DNA of 64,000 nucleotides from Membranipora membranacea (GCA_914767715.1 OU612075.1:13888001-13952000), one strand, 5' to 3'; shown: positions 25,501-38,002, counted from the first letter of the stretch. Numbers and translations are program-made. Notes: a model not told the origin generated them from the sequence alone.

Positions 25501-26506
25501 CATACTTCTTAAGTGTTCTGATTCTGAGCCATACACCCTAATGTTTGACAACACAATCATTTTGATGCGAGTGGAAAGTCACAATCACCGTAATAGACTG
25601 ATGATATATATATGTTTACAGGTATTAGATTCCAGTGCTGTAGCAGTAGATTGGGCGGATCGAGTAGTCGGTAAATGGTCGGGTTCTGTCGGGATTATAG
25701 TCTCGTTCTCCATGTTTGGGTCTGCTCTGGCTGGTCTGTTTAGCTCCAGCAGAGTTCTCATGGCTGTGGCCAGAGAAGGTATGACATCATAACTACGATG
25801 ACTATTTCAGGAGCACCATCCCTGCAGTGTCAATTTGTACAAGCCGTGAATAAAAGTCTGTCTCTCAGCTGTTGCTTATATTCACATGATAGAGCTGTTG
25901 ATTTTAAAGAAAAAAGAACAATTTTGAGAACAATATCAAGTTTGTTTGTAATTGCCCCCCACCCCCTCTTGATGTTCACTACCTGGGGCTTTGCGGGCTG
26001 GGAGATTTAAGAAAATTGCTCATGTTTCGTTGACATTGTTTGTAGGACATACTCTGGAGCTCCTCTCGATGGTCAGTGTGAAGGATGGATCCCCTCTTAT
26101 ATCGCTATACGTCAGAGTCTTCCTATGTACAATATTCTGTGCTGTCGGTGACATAGGTGATCTCATCAACTTCTTTAGCTTCAGTGCCTGGCTGTTTTAC
26201 GCCATGTCGTTCACTTCCCTGCTTGTTCTTCGCTACAAACGCAGAAATGAACCGAAGAACAAAGATATATTTCAGGTACCGATCTTTTTGCCGATCCTGA
26301 TGATACTACTAGCTGTTTATCTCATAGTGGTACCTATCATAGCTGATCCACAGTTACCATATCTATATGCTACTATATTCATGTTTAGTGGTTTAATATT
26401 GTACTTTCCTTTTGTCATGTGTAAAGTTAAGTGGAGGTGGTTTGATAATGTAACTCTGTTTTTTCAACTTCTGTGCAAAGTTGGCGTGCCTGATAAGGAT
26501 GTTTGA
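22570..26506 (+). CDS. SLC7A9-like (b0,+AT-type) amino acid transporter, 481 aa
   Basis: Six exons: 22570-22744, 23325-23575, 24384-24576, 25099-25307, 25622-25778, 26046-26506, in phase and totalling 482 codons. The family is a 12-helix APC-fold antiporter that exchanges amino acids across the plasma membrane as the light chain of a heteromeric transporter. Supporting motifs: SIIIGSIIGSGIFISPKG in helix 1, the unwound substrate site; ALCFVELATVVKMSGGEWAY; GLWAYEGWNCANFVTEEV, matching the conserved GLWAYDGWNQLN region; and GDIGDLINFFSFSAWLFY, close to the b0,+AT form. A cysteine in FYGCGGIP (about residue 138) lies in the loop between helices 3 and 4, where light chains are disulfide-bonded to their SLC3 heavy chain. 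The length is normal. The LAT family is certain; assignment to the SLC7A9 subgroup rests on motif likeness only. Confidence 0.92.
23609..23750. repeat. Duplicated foldback sequence in transporter intron 2
   Basis: A 50-base unit at 23627-23676 is repeated identically at 23701-23750. The units are separated and preceded by inverted copies of their own left part (AATGAACTAAACCTC and GAGGTTTAGTTCATT), so the region can fold into nested hairpins. It may be a partial MITE; target duplications were not found. Confidence 0.8.
23756..23932. repeat. Pentanucleotide repeat (CCTCA)n, about 34 copies
   Basis: Nearly pure CCTCA units, with CCTTA variants at the left end, directly beside the foldback sequence in transporter intron 2. 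Such purity suggests recent expansion and length variation. The open frames reading SPHLTSPHLT are artefacts. Confidence 0.96.
24891..24926. repeat. Short hairpin in transporter intron 3
   Basis: GAGTTGTCTC and its exact inverse GAGACAACTC form a 10-bp stem with a 15-base loop. A close relative with an 11-bp stem occurs at 52776-52812, and a related GAGTTTG/CAAACTC hairpin lies at 24961-24979. Confidence 0.6.
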
Positions 26507-27632
26507 ATTTTGATAAATAAGACCTCAATTTCATTCTGGCTTTATTTGTGCGGTTTTTTTTGGCAACTTTAAACATTTCATATCATAGATCATTATCCCG
26601 TGCTAAAGAAGGTTTTCCTATTTTACCATGTTCTTTTGTGTGAGGAGCAAAATGTTCTGATGGTATCTGTGTGGTTTTTCTACATGTACTTGTGAAGTTT
26701 CCATTCCATGAATTCTGCATTGATGTGTCACTATTCATCTGTATCGGTGCAGTATTTAGGTAATTCTGAGAACAGTTCAATTCCATGATTAATATGTATA
26801 GATGATTGATCCAATGCCAAAAACCAAACACCCCTGATTGGGCAATCAATCATTTACCCCACATGTTGACAGCATAGTTTGAAATCACATCAATCAGTCA
26901 AACTATCGAATCTAGATAGATAAGAAGTTCACTATTGGCAAATATACATAAAGTTTAGCTGATTGTAGGACTGACCATTGGAAAAGCAAAACTATATGAA
27001 TGTGTTTGTAATTCCAAAGAACAGATTGCCATGGTTTATTAAGCAATGATTGAACCTGACTCTTTAAAAGTACAACAAACTTATCTTGGTAACATCATAA
27101 TGACCTATTTGGTGTGAGATATTGAACTGTTGATTTTTTTATGATATTTTATTTGGTGCTAAATCTTGTTTTGATGTAGGCTGGACCGGTTCGAATGCAT
27201 AGTAGCTATTAAATCAGCTAAAAAATTATAGGAATGATATAATACAACATTATCTTCAAAAAATATTATCACTATTATTGAGCACATTGGTGATTGGCTA
27301 TTAAAAAATCCAATCAGACTAGCATTTAGTATCAAAATATAACTGGGATACTCCTCAAACTGCAAAAACCACTTTTTTTGCAAGAAATACCAGCAATCTA
27401 AAATAGTAAGGGCACTTCATAAGTGTTTGGTGGTCAACTATAAAACCTTGCAACAATATGACTTTGATTATAAGGATAGTCAACTAGAAAAACGTTGTCA
27501 CCGGAAAAAATGATCTAGTCTCAATAAAACAGAAGAGCTGCATTAACAAAATATTCTAATAATGTCTGCAGTTTAATAATACGACCATAATTTCTATCCA
27601 CAGGAATCTCTTGTATAATATAATATTACAAT
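26507..27632. other. Convergent intergenic region
   Basis: This lies between the stop of the plus-strand transporter and the stop of minus-strand TAX1BP3 and must contain both 3' untranslated regions. No canonical AATAAA stands out close to either stop (ATAAATAAG follows the transporter stop). No exon or repeat is recognised. Confidence 0.5.
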
Positions 27633-30600
27633 CTAGTGCATATGATATGAGTTACTATTATGAACTGACTGTTCATAGCCTTGGTACATCATGCTATTAT
27701 TCGAAGCAGGTTGGGACGCAGGTGTACCTTTCCGGAATACAATGATCTGAAGAACTGCATCCTTTCTTATAGTCTTGCATGCTTTTTCATGTGTTACCAT
27801 AGTAAAATCTAAGCCATTGACCTAATAAAGATTCAGGAAGAGAGAGTCAATCAGGACATCTAAGATTAATGCCGACTATTCAGCCAGTTCAATAACCTTT
27901 ATTACTACTGCCATACTGCAAGTCTTTGAAACTTGTGTTCATCGAATTGTTTCCTATACAACGGTTCAAAGATAACTAAAAAGAGTTCAAAGTCAGAAAA
28001 AATGTAACTAAAATCAATGAGTGAAACAAATAAACTAAGAGATGGCATTGATTAGAACCACTACCATCACAGTAAAACATCACTAACTTCTCCAATGTCT
28101 TATTTGTAAACATTTCGACCATGATGAAAGAATTCAGATGTTTATATTTTTCTATCACAATTGCTATATCAATGATAGTCGGAAACCTCTCCCCTGGGGG
28201 AGGGGACGACTAATACGTCATTGGGCGATTTGTAATTAGAGTTCAGATGTTTATATTTTTTTCATAAATACAGAATTTGATGAGCACCAGTCTAACTGAC
28301 TCACAGCAGTGGTTTAAACTTTTAAGCTTCAGGTAAAAAAGAAAACTATTGGTAGACTCCAACATGGAAATCATGACACCAATACACCAGATCAAAGTTC
28401 AAGGTTAAACAATTTGGTGAAGAACAATAAAAAGTTCTCTAGTCGCTCTTAGCAATCAAAAACTTACCTGTAAAAGTTTATCATGGACCTGGAGACCGGA
28501 CATCGCCGCAGCTCCTCTCTCGTCCACAAAAGTCACATAGATTCCCTGAAAAAAAGACAATAAACAAAGCTCAAGATTAACTCATTCCAGAATCTCTGTC
28601 ACTGTTTAATCGAAGCGTTACAGCTACAAACTTATTGCTCATAACTGTCAAGAGATGTGTTAGCTTTGAACTGCTTGTCCATTTTACAAAATGGCTGACC
28701 AAACAAATTGTCAATTTAGCCATACTATATATCAGATAGATGTATGCACTTGATTTGCATGTTATTAAAAACTGCAGTGTTTTGTGTGAAATTGCATATT
28801 AATCATGACAAAACTCAAAAAAGTTTGATATTGGGGGGACAGTGGTGACAGTGAAAGGCATAAAATACAAATAAACGTGTTTGATGTGGCTTAAAGTGAG
28901 ATGTAGTTCGAAACCAACTGATGACATAATGGACAAGTTCCAATGCTTTTTTCTGCCATCAATATGTTTCTATTTTTTGCACATTAAGTCAGATAAGAGT
29001 AAAATGACAAAATGACATTTTTTGTTATGCAACTAAAGATATATAAGACTCTAGAAGAAGAACATTGACTTTTCAAGTAAAGTGATTAGTCAACTTGAAA
29101 GAGATTAAACGACACGATCAATCATACTTTGGCCAAGGATACTGAAATAATAACTTGCTAACAGTCATTGCTTTTGCTTAAAGGTTTAAGGGGTTGAAAG
29201 TTGAAACTGGTCATAATTTAGATTCTTATATTAACGAGGACATTAAAATTGTTCAAAGGATAACTTCACAACATTATAGGTCACACTTATTCCACCAACT
29301 CATCCAATTATTCAACAAAATAAAAAACGCAGAACATCTTCACAACTTGAATACAAGGAACGTGTGTATCAGTCCATTGAGTTAATAATTTTTGGGATGA
29401 GGCAGGGAGGGGTTTTTAGTTTTAGACTAAAACACGAAGGTTGGGACAGACTCTCTGATTTTACAACCTCACAATTGCTCATGGAAACTTGGACAAGGAA
29501 TGAAAATAATAAATATTTGCTCCGCGTGAGGCCATCACATGCTATTGGCATAGATAGACCATAATGGCCGTATAAAGCCATGTATGGGGGATATAATCAC
29601 AAGTAAGGATTTATATCCTCTGTCATAATGTGATTTACAGGATTATCATCAGGCCCTTCCTTCTAATACCCTCTGATAACTCTTAAGCTGGTACAACCAG
29701 TATGATTACAGATAAAGTGATAAGCCTTTGATCTCAGTGCAGAATGCCCGGCTCCGCCATCACAACATTTGGAAGCAGAAATGAAATGACAACAAAGCAT
29801 TGAACATAAAATTCAGAACCATCTGCTTTGAAGTTAAAAACAAACAATGAGACCCTTTGATCCTTGATAGGAAAACAAACATCAAGCTTCTAATCAGGAA
29901 GCTTGGTCATTGCTCACAGTGTCCAGTAAGCTGTAAGGAAAGGGACAAGGAAGAACACAGTGATATATATTTCCTCTTTCATCTATGATTTCCTCCCATG
30001 GTTAGGTTACAGGTGGAGGCAAGAGGGCAGATAACATGATTTATTAAACCATCAAAACCTGATACTGATTTATATATGTAACTCCTAATACAGGTTAGTG
30101 TAGGTATGCAACACCATAGAAAAAAGTGTATTACAGACTTAGGACTTCGGCATCGAATTGTTTGTCAGATAAAGACGAGTTTGTAGAACTCCATCTTTGT
30201 CACGGTAACTAACCTTATCTGGGTATCCTTGAGGACTTCGAGATGGGTCCTGATCTATCCCTCCGCCGACTCTAAACCCACATTTCATCACCTGCCTACC
30301 ACTGGTGTCCAACACAGGGCTGCCAAATTTATCTAACTCCACCGTCTTGTGTAGGGTAATAGGAATCTGACAGAGGAGAATACGATGACACATGATAACT
30401 ATAATCAGCAGCTACAGGGAATGAACTCGATAATGTCAACTGTACAGTATAAATGACTAGTATGTGACATGTCATCCAATACCCGAAACGTTTACAGATG
30501 TGAATAGTTCTGTGCAGCCGCAATGACTGGACTTTTGACCACCAATAATGATGGCTGTAACCTTGTCAGTGGTCTGACAACTTTCTATTATCACATTCTC

Positions 30601-31935
30601 TAAATTCTTGACATGCTTAAGCCTGGCTTAACTCCTGCTTATTTTCCATAGCATGCTGGTTAGATGTTAGTCTTAATCTCAGTTTAAAGCCTAAAGGCTC
30701 AAGCAGACTGGGCCAAATTCGCGCCGCATGTCGTGCGAAACGACCGCCGCCCAAAGTCGCCCGCGGGCTGGCCAAAACATACTGGCGGCGAACTGTCGCC
30801 CGCGGCATCAGTCCTGTCATCCGGGGTCTTGTAGCCCAAGAACTATCACAATGCAGGTTTAATAAATATATTATCATGGTCATCAGTTTTAAAGATTAAA
30901 ATTACACTAATGCAAAAGCTGGATTTAGGACCTTTTCAACTTGTGTTGGCCTAAATAGATTTGAAACATTGAAATCTCGCAATTAGACTAACAGTTGCAA
31001 TTCATCCTTCAAAAGCAATTGCAGGTTTTGTATACATCAACATCAGAATAAACTGCAGCAATTATTGTTTCCTCTCCACATCATGTTTTTCCTACATTAA
31101 ATGTATTTAGGGAAAAAATCACTAGAATATAATACTAAGCTGCCACTTATCACATTATTCTGTATCCTAGTGTTGTTCTTGATAAATGCAGCAACACCAA
31201 AAAGGAACTGACCAACTCAACATTTGATACACTGTTTATTTCTGCAGTGTAAATAACACCGATTGTTATTGAAATTCATTACTAGGCCTAGAGGAGCAGT
31301 CCAGAGTACAAAATGGGTTTGAAGTTTATCAGACAGACACACACCACTGTAAACAGCGCCCGACACAAGTTACCTGATATAATAACAGAGTAGTAGAACC
31401 TCTAATTATCAGCTTTATAACACGCAACATTATACTGTTGCCAACATTGCCACCTTATAAGTCTTTCTCCAAACTACAAAGAGCCGTACTTGTGCCAGCC
31501 AACTTTATAGTCTGTACTAGACCAGTTTGCAGATATAAGGCTAAATTTTTTAGTATTCCAACATCCTGATGAACCAAGCAGAATGCTTTTCGGCCTTCAA
31601 AATGTCACAATTTTCTCTACCGGCTGAAGTAACCCTAGCTAATGGAATTTCTTCACATCATTTTGTTTGGCAACAGTAGGCCTAATGGTAGCAGTCTTCC
31701 TTTTTAGTATATCAATCTTGGTGAAGGCATAACCATATCATGTACATGTCATTGAAAACACTTACACTTTACACTTACACTTTGATACCATCACACCAAT
31801 GAACTCCCTCATTGATCACACAGCAACAAAAAACAAGCAAAAGGTCCTAAATAGGGCAGGCACTGTCACTGCTGTAAAAAAAGCGCTCTATTGGCTTTAG
31901 CTTACCCCATATATGTTGAGTGGATCACCAGCCAT
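27633..31935 (-). CDS. TAX1BP3: TAX1BP3 (TIP-1), single-PDZ protein, 149 aa
   Basis: Exons 31935-31906, 30366-30214, 28545-28468 and 27821-27633 splice in phase to 150 codons. TIP-1 is a cytosolic protein consisting essentially of one PDZ domain; it caps class I C-terminal ligands and competes with scaffold proteins. Diagnostic features are GFRVGGGIDQDPSRSP around the ligand-binding loop, DKGIYVTFVDERGAAAMSGL, VHDKLLQVNG and DFTMVTHEKA. The last supplies the histidine at the start of helix B that selects class I ligands. The first exon (MAGDPLNIYG) was chosen because it has a good donor, the right phase and fits the position. Against the usual length of about 124 residues, this one has an insert before the binding loop and a polar C-terminal tail after RKGTP rich in Asn, Ser and Tyr. 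Confidence 0.92.
28168..28215. repeat. GC-rich palindrome in TAX1BP3 intron 3
   Basis: AGTCG and CCTCTCCCC are mirrored by GGGGAGGGG and CGACT across a short TG loop, a strong potential hairpin in otherwise AT-rich intron sequence. Confidence 0.5.
30716..30810. other. GC-rich island in TAX1BP3 intron 1
   Basis: About 95 bases far richer in G and C than everything around them. They contain the direct repeat TCGCCCGCGG twice (near 30756 and 30796) and near-inverted GCGCCGC and GGCGGCG motifs. It resembles the core of a GC-rich foldback element or an isolated unmethylated patch. No terminal repeats were found. Confidence 0.6.
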
Positions 31936-33005
31936 ATGGCTGTGAGCTGTATGAGGATTCATATTCCTGTTTTTAGCTCAAAGCAAACCTAAATAAACAA
32001 TACACGGTGTATAAAGTTGGAGAACACGTTGAATTCAGTGTTGTGAGCATCTAGCTGCTTCACGGGGCCACTCTTTTTGTTTTAGTTAAAAGTAACAAGG
32101 CTAGGGAAACTCGTTAGATAAAAACTTATACAAGCAGCCATATAGATAATGTGAGTTCATTTAAGTGGGCTCGCTTAGTCATAGTACAAGATGTCTCTAT
32201 GACAAATTCAATTTCCTCAAGCAAGAATAAGATATTTCCTCTGTAAAAAGGTGATGTATTAGATCTCTCATCATGTTTTATTCTGCTTAGAATTATGATA
32301 TGATATCAACGAATCAAATCATCATAATCCGTCGAATCAACGGACACAAACAATTCACAATTTGTATGTGTGTGTGTGATAACCTAGGTTTGTAGAACTG
32401 TTGAACTGTGTCAGTATAGACAAGTGTAGCTCCTTGGCAAAAAAAGAACCCCAAACCAAGACCATGAGTTGGCACTGATAAATCAATCAGACTAAACCAC
32501 ACACCCAGTGATTCTATCAATCTCTTGCTATTTATTTATTTTATTTGTTTAAAGAGGTTTTCTAGAAAGTTTACAGATAACAGAGTAGTTAAAAAGTAAC
32601 TTGTTGACCTCTATGGTGATGATGGCTCAACTCACATGAGATAGTAGATTATCTGATCAGTATGACAAAGTTGTACCAAGCTTGAATCTCTTTTTCTATC
32701 CTATCCAGGCAGAGAGTCTTGAACAGCTGCAGCAGAGATAGACCAGAGAGAGAGTCACAGTTGTAGAGTAGTAAGTAACTCACAGAACAATAATTACTCC
32801 AGTCCTTTTTAACACCAAAAAGATAGGTCCAGTAAATTGCAAGTGATGGTTGGTCAGATGGAATGTTTAACCACAAAATAAGTGTGAGTACAGTCAAGAA
32901 TGAGAGTTTCTGGTGTTCATGCTATAGATTACCAACTCAACAATCCCACAGATGTTCTGCAGCAAAGCAGGGGGCCTTTGAACAATCCAGTTCAATTGTA
33001 TTTTA
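31936..33005. other. Upstream of TAX1BP3, nothing recognised
   Basis: This must contain the TAX1BP3 promoter on the minus strand. No exon, RNA gene or repeat boundary is supported. Bases 33006-33014 are the left target-site copy of the adjacent transposon. Confidence 0.5.
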
Positions 33006-33717
33006 AAAAATCCTGATTTTCGCTATCTGGAGCACAAAATTGAAGGTCATTGGAAGGTCATCTTAAGGTAGCCGTGTACATTTATTTGTTTGTAAACAAA
33101 ACCACATGGGCGGCATCTATAGATAATAGACGTGATGTTTGTTTTGCATGGAGTAGAGTTTGATGTAGCCTGTCCATGTATGCTAGTTATGTAACATGAA
33201 TGCAGTGCGTCCAGTCTAGTGCTATGTGGTTTTTCTATTCATACTTCATTTCGAATTCAACCATGCTGCAACAAACAAAGAGGTTTTCATCTATAAAGCT
33301 ATTGCTAGCGTGTCTATCGGAATGTGAAATTGAACAGGGTATGAGATATGTGAATCATCGCTGCGAACGAGAAATCACTGGATGATCTGAATTGTGGTTT
33401 GTTGTTACATTGTATAAGTTCCTTTTATTTGTTTGCAATTCTATCATAAAAAGACCATTTATAAAAAAAATTATAATAGGTTTGAACAGGAAAAAAAAGG
33501 CGTTTGCTAGAGAAATGAGGGTCTGAATAGATTCCGGACTTCATACCATTATGGGATGAGCTGAAGGGTGTCCGCAGAGTTCTGACTTTTCTTTGCTTTT
33601 AAGAATTACCGGGTTTTCTTGTTCATAGAGAACATGGATTCATTCGCCGAGGCATCCGAAGAAAGCTCACTATTCATTAGTACGACATTAAAAGTTAGAT
33701 AATCCGGTGCTGACTGT

Positions 33718-35873
33718 TATTACCTATTGTTGTAGATCCATATGCCATAGGTAAAAAATCAATTAAATACGATGACAAAGATAGACCTTACATGAATCTG
33801 ACCATTATATAACACATCTCATTCCTACCTACCTATCCAAATGCAAACCCACTAGAATAACTCGTCGTACCTATTCTGAAGAAAACTGTGAAAATCTGCA
33901 AGCTGCTCTTGACATCACTATTTGGGACAATTTAATTTCTGACAATGATGACCTTGATAAACAAACAGATATTATCACTGACTATATTAACTTTTGTACC
34001 GATATGTGTATACCAGAGTAGAGCGTCAGAGTTTGCACAAATCAAAAACCCTGGATCAATAAACAAATATGAGATGAGATGAGAAACAACAAGCCCACAA
34101 AACTGGTAACCGTAAACTCTACAACAAACTCAAACGCGACATCACTAAATCTATTAAACAAGCCAAACAAGAATACTCTCGGAAAATACAGCATAACCTC
34201 GCGAAAGAACCTGCTAAAGCCTGGACTGACATAAAAAGATTAGTGGATTACCTACTATTGCCTCAAACCAACTCAACAAAATCCATTCAACTCAGATGAA
34301 CTAAACACCTTCTTCACAAGATTTGAGAAGCCTCTCGCTGACCGTCCCGACATCAATAACAACGCCACCATAGCACCACCTTTAGAAATAGAAGAGGCTA
34401 CTGTCTTAAAGCAGTTGAAATCGTTGAACTCGAGGAAAGGTCCAGGCCCTGATGGCCTCATCCCCAAAGTACTTAAGCTATGTGCCTATCAAGTTGCGCC
34501 TGTCATAACGAAACTGTTCAATTTATCTATCACGTCTAAGTCAACCCCTACTTCCTGGAAATCGGCCATTATCAAACCCCTACCCTAAGTTAAGAATCCC
34601 GATCAACTTAAACAATACAGACCAATAGCGCTCACCAGTTGCCTGTGCAAAATGATGGAGAGACTTGTTAAACATTACATTATTACTCATACAGCTATGG
34701 ACCACCTTCAGTTTGCTTATCGTGCAAACCGCTCAACTCAAGATGCCCTTTTATGCCTCACTTCTACCATCACAGATTTCATTGACAAGAAAGCTTCAAA
34801 TTATGCCAGGGGTCTGTTCCTTGACTTTTCTTCTGCATTCAACACAATACATGTTCTAGACTTAATCTCGCAACTATCACATCTCGACTCCAATGTCACT
34901 GAATGGATATACAGCTTCCTAACGAATCGCACCCAAAGAACAATAGTAGATGGCTATATCTCAAAACCCATCATAACCAACACTGGCACTCCCCAGGGTT
35001 GCTGTTTATCTCCACTTATGTTTTCAATATATACCAATAGGATTACCTCAGACTTAAGTAATATTACTGTCATTAAATACGCAGACGACACCTGTATAAT
35101 TGGATGCATATCAAATCAATCAGATCTTAGTGCCTATCTTGATGAGATTAGTAGAATTTCAAAGCAATGTTGTGATTTAAACCTATTGTTAAACGCCTCC
35201 AAGACTCAAGAAATTATGTTTTCTACCCAGCTTGTTAGGCCCATTACCCCTACTCTTATCCTTAATGGCACGGAAGTTGATTTTTGTGACAAAGTAAAAT
35301 ACCTTGGTGTTACTGTTGACGATAAACTCCGCTATCATGATCATGTGCAATCCATAGTGACTACTGCATCTCAACGCATGTATATTGTGAAAAATTTTGT
35401 ATACTATAGCTCAAAGCCCCTTTCTCATATGTTATTCAAGAGTTTTATTGTATCCCTCATCACTTACTGTCTCCCCATACTTTTTACAAGCATCCATGCA
35501 AGCGACAAGAAGTCCTTACGCAAAATATTTAAAGATGCCGCCAAGTTAGGGATTGAGCACCCCGATATAGATGCTCTGGTGGCCAACCAGATCAAGACAC
35601 TTGGACTACGGTACATACACGATGAAGAGCACTTAATCAATGACTTTCTAACTAAATGCCCCTCAGGTCGCTACCGCACCGTTAAATATCGGGGTACATG
35701 GGGTAGAGACAGCTTTTTAAGACATCTCATACATACACTTAATAATATACTATTCTAAAAAACTCTTTATACAACAGAGATCTGATTTTTTCCATGTTTT
35801 TCTTTCTTGTCAGTATTAACAACGTATTTCGTGACAAATTTTTGTCTATGATAGTAATAAATCCATCCATCCA
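33718..35873 (+). mobile_element. 5'-truncated LINE (CR1/L2-like) nested in the MULE
   Basis: A non-LTR retrotransposon fragment ending in an ATCC-repeat tail (AATAAATCCATCCATCCA). TGACTGT occurs immediately outside both ends (33711-33717 and 35874-35880), consistent with a 7-bp target duplication. The target is the first recognisable transposase exon of the MULE, so this insertion came later. The endonuclease domain is absent. The reading frame before 34590 is broken by stops and shifts. Confidence 0.82.
33800..35758 (+). pseudogene. LINE reverse transcriptase, broken upstream, intact 368-codon 3' part
   Basis: The last 368 codons (34652-35758) are open and contain the core palm of a non-LTR reverse transcriptase: LQFAYRANRSTQDA, motif A LFLDFSSAFNTI, motif B GTPQGCCLSPLMFSIY and the catalytic YADD in motif C (KYADDTCIIG). 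Upstream, matching family segments appear in shifting frames: RKGPGPDGLIPKVLK near 34434 and KQYRPIALTSCLCKMMERLV just before the open part, the latter separated from it by a stop at about 34588. Stops near 34020 and a frame break near 34080-34260 disable the front. The enzyme class reverse-transcribes its own RNA at a nicked target. This copy cannot do so alone because the endonuclease is missing. Confidence 0.88.
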
Positions 35874-38002
35874 TGACTGTCGGACACAGAGCTGTTCTAT
35901 ATTGTCAGCACAGAAAAGACAAGCATGTGAATGACAAGCGAAAATATGCAGAGTACATTAAGGTATGGTTATACAAACTGGATTAAATAACAATTTTACG
36001 TTGCCTTTATGTTTCGTTGATTTTTATTTTTTTTATTTTTTGTCTCTCAAATGATTTTTTTGCATCAATCATTTGGTTTCAATATTTTATTGGAGGATTA
36101 ATCTACCAAAACTTTGATGACCCTGTCAGTATCTAGAGCAAGTTTGTTCCCAGTTGACAAAGGGATATTTCAAAACATTTTTAGTTATAACCTACGTCAT
36201 CAGGGAGCAAACTTGTTTTAGTCAGCATCCACAATATGATAGTTCTATATTCCTGTCACTGCTTTTTTTCTGTCGGAAGAATCAGATCATCCCGGGACTA
36301 TCAAGAGGCTCCAACTTGTTCAGGACAGTTATAAACTGGATTGCCCCACAAAGGCTCCTATCTCCCGGAGAGTTCTATATACAATGCACAAGATAAATGT
36401 TTGTTTGTACTTACATCATTGTATGAATCTTCTGTAGCCTACTATCTTTACATGTGACCGAAGTATCCTAAACATTATTTTCACCGTTTTGGTGTTGCTG
36501 GGTTGATCTACTGAGATACCACTAGGGTATTAGATTAATTTTGTGATTTGATCCCACTCTAACTTAGCTCACTTGTCACACTGTCAGAGACACTCCAGAT
36601 TGTCAGTCATACATACAGGTAATTGGTACATAGCATTAGGCTTCCATGAAAAGAGTTAGTCTATCAGCGCATAGGAGATAGCGCATGTCTACTAGTTTGA
36701 GAAATTTAAACGTGTGCAATCTTTCAACCTGGTTTATAGCTTTGTCATCGCATAAAATTTCAGCTCGAGAAAAATACACTTTGGTATAAAAGCTGCTGAG
36801 AAAATACAGACAGCATGTAGTCGGGATCAGCTGAAGTTTGAAGAGCAGTTTGTGTTTAAACTGCCTACAGTTGAGGCTCATAATGGACATTTCACTGGAA
36901 GAGTAAGTACAAATACTCAGCCATGGCTGATAAGAATGCGGCTATGATAATCATAATCATAATAGCTACCTTGTCTGTCACTGCATTGAGAAATATCTCT
37001 CCTAATTATCCCTTTTGTTTATTTGTTTGCCCTGTAGGTTTATCCAAGGACAATAAGAGTAGGTTGTGGAGAGTAGACACCCTGGCAGATTTAATTTTAG
37101 CATCTGAAGACAAGCAATACATGGCCATTCAGCGTTGCATCAACAAAATTTCGACCTACATTCCTATTTGGTAGATTTAATTTCCTTATCGTTGCATTTA
37201 TTTACCCTAAGTTTTGGTATTTTTGTCTATTTACAAAATCTCCATCAAAGACTATGAAATACTTAGTATCTTTGCCTCATCTTATCTGCAGCTGTTTTTC
37301 TCCAGTCAGAATATAAAATCTCAACAACATTGATTTTTCATATCATTTTTATAGAATGCTCCCTTTAGATGCAAGGGTTGGCGAAAAACTGGTAGATTTG
37401 GTAAAGAATGAGGGAATAACTGATACCCAAACAATGGAGGGCAATCTGAAAGACTTTGTCACCAGCCAACAGAGCATGAAGTTTGTGACAAAGTTGTTAT
37501 ACATATACTTCTTCAACAAAAAGAAATGGTAGGGGAAGCAAAACGACCTTGAGTGACCATGTATCACCAGGTTGGGTGCTGTCAGCCCCGTTCCAGCCTC
37601 CGAAGCATTTTGAGATATATGAATAGCAAATTGAATTCAATAATTCTAAAATGGATTTTTCACTAAGGAGATGAAATTTGTTTACTAGATGCTACCTACA
37701 AGACAACAAAGTATTCTCTTCCAATGTTCTTTGTGGTAGTACCTACTAATATAGGATATCAAGTTGTCGGGACATTTCCGGTTTCCGCAGAAATTACTGA
37801 TTCTATCAAGGAAGCTCTCAACATGCTTTCAGAGTGGAAAACGAGTTGGAAGCCAGCTTACTGGTTGATGGATTGACAAATGACTATTCATGTTTTTCAT
37901 TTTAGGTCTACTGCATTTGTTATATGCCATTGAACCCATCTGGATCTTGCAAAGAAGATATGATGGAATGTCCTGAATGTGGGGAGTGGTATCACAAAGG
38001 GT
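35874..38002 (+). pseudogene. Decayed MULE transposase gene with PHD-like finger
   Basis: Segments in order: HRAVLYCQHRKDKHVNDK (35.88-35.96 kb), like the FAR1/FLYWCH-type zinc-binding N-terminus; a long open exon at 36.76-36.90 kb beginning SRKIHFGIKAAEK; SKDNKSRLWRVDTLADLI at 37.03 kb; LDARVGEKLVDLVKNEGI with GNLKDFVTSQ at 37.36 kb; LLDATYKTTKYSLPMFFVVV at 37.69 kb, the start of the MULE DDE domain with its first catalytic Asp; then a stop after YWLMD. Only about 30 bases later comes CICYMPLNPSG...CPECGEWYHKG (37.91-38.00 kb), a PHD-like zinc finger. Roughly the last two thirds of the catalytic domain are therefore missing, and stops and phase conflicts occur between segments. An N-terminal piece MDSFAEASEESSLFISTT lies at 33641, on the other side of the LINE. 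The gene cannot make an active transposase. Confidence 0.75.

Noticed and set aside
27185-27200. GGTTCGAATGC resembling a tRNA B box
   Set aside because: No A box or foldable cloverleaf lies upstream.
36154-37174. Open frames at 36.15 and 36.92 kb as independent genes
   Set aside because: They lie inside the Mutator-like element, and the second overlaps a decayed transposase segment in another frame.
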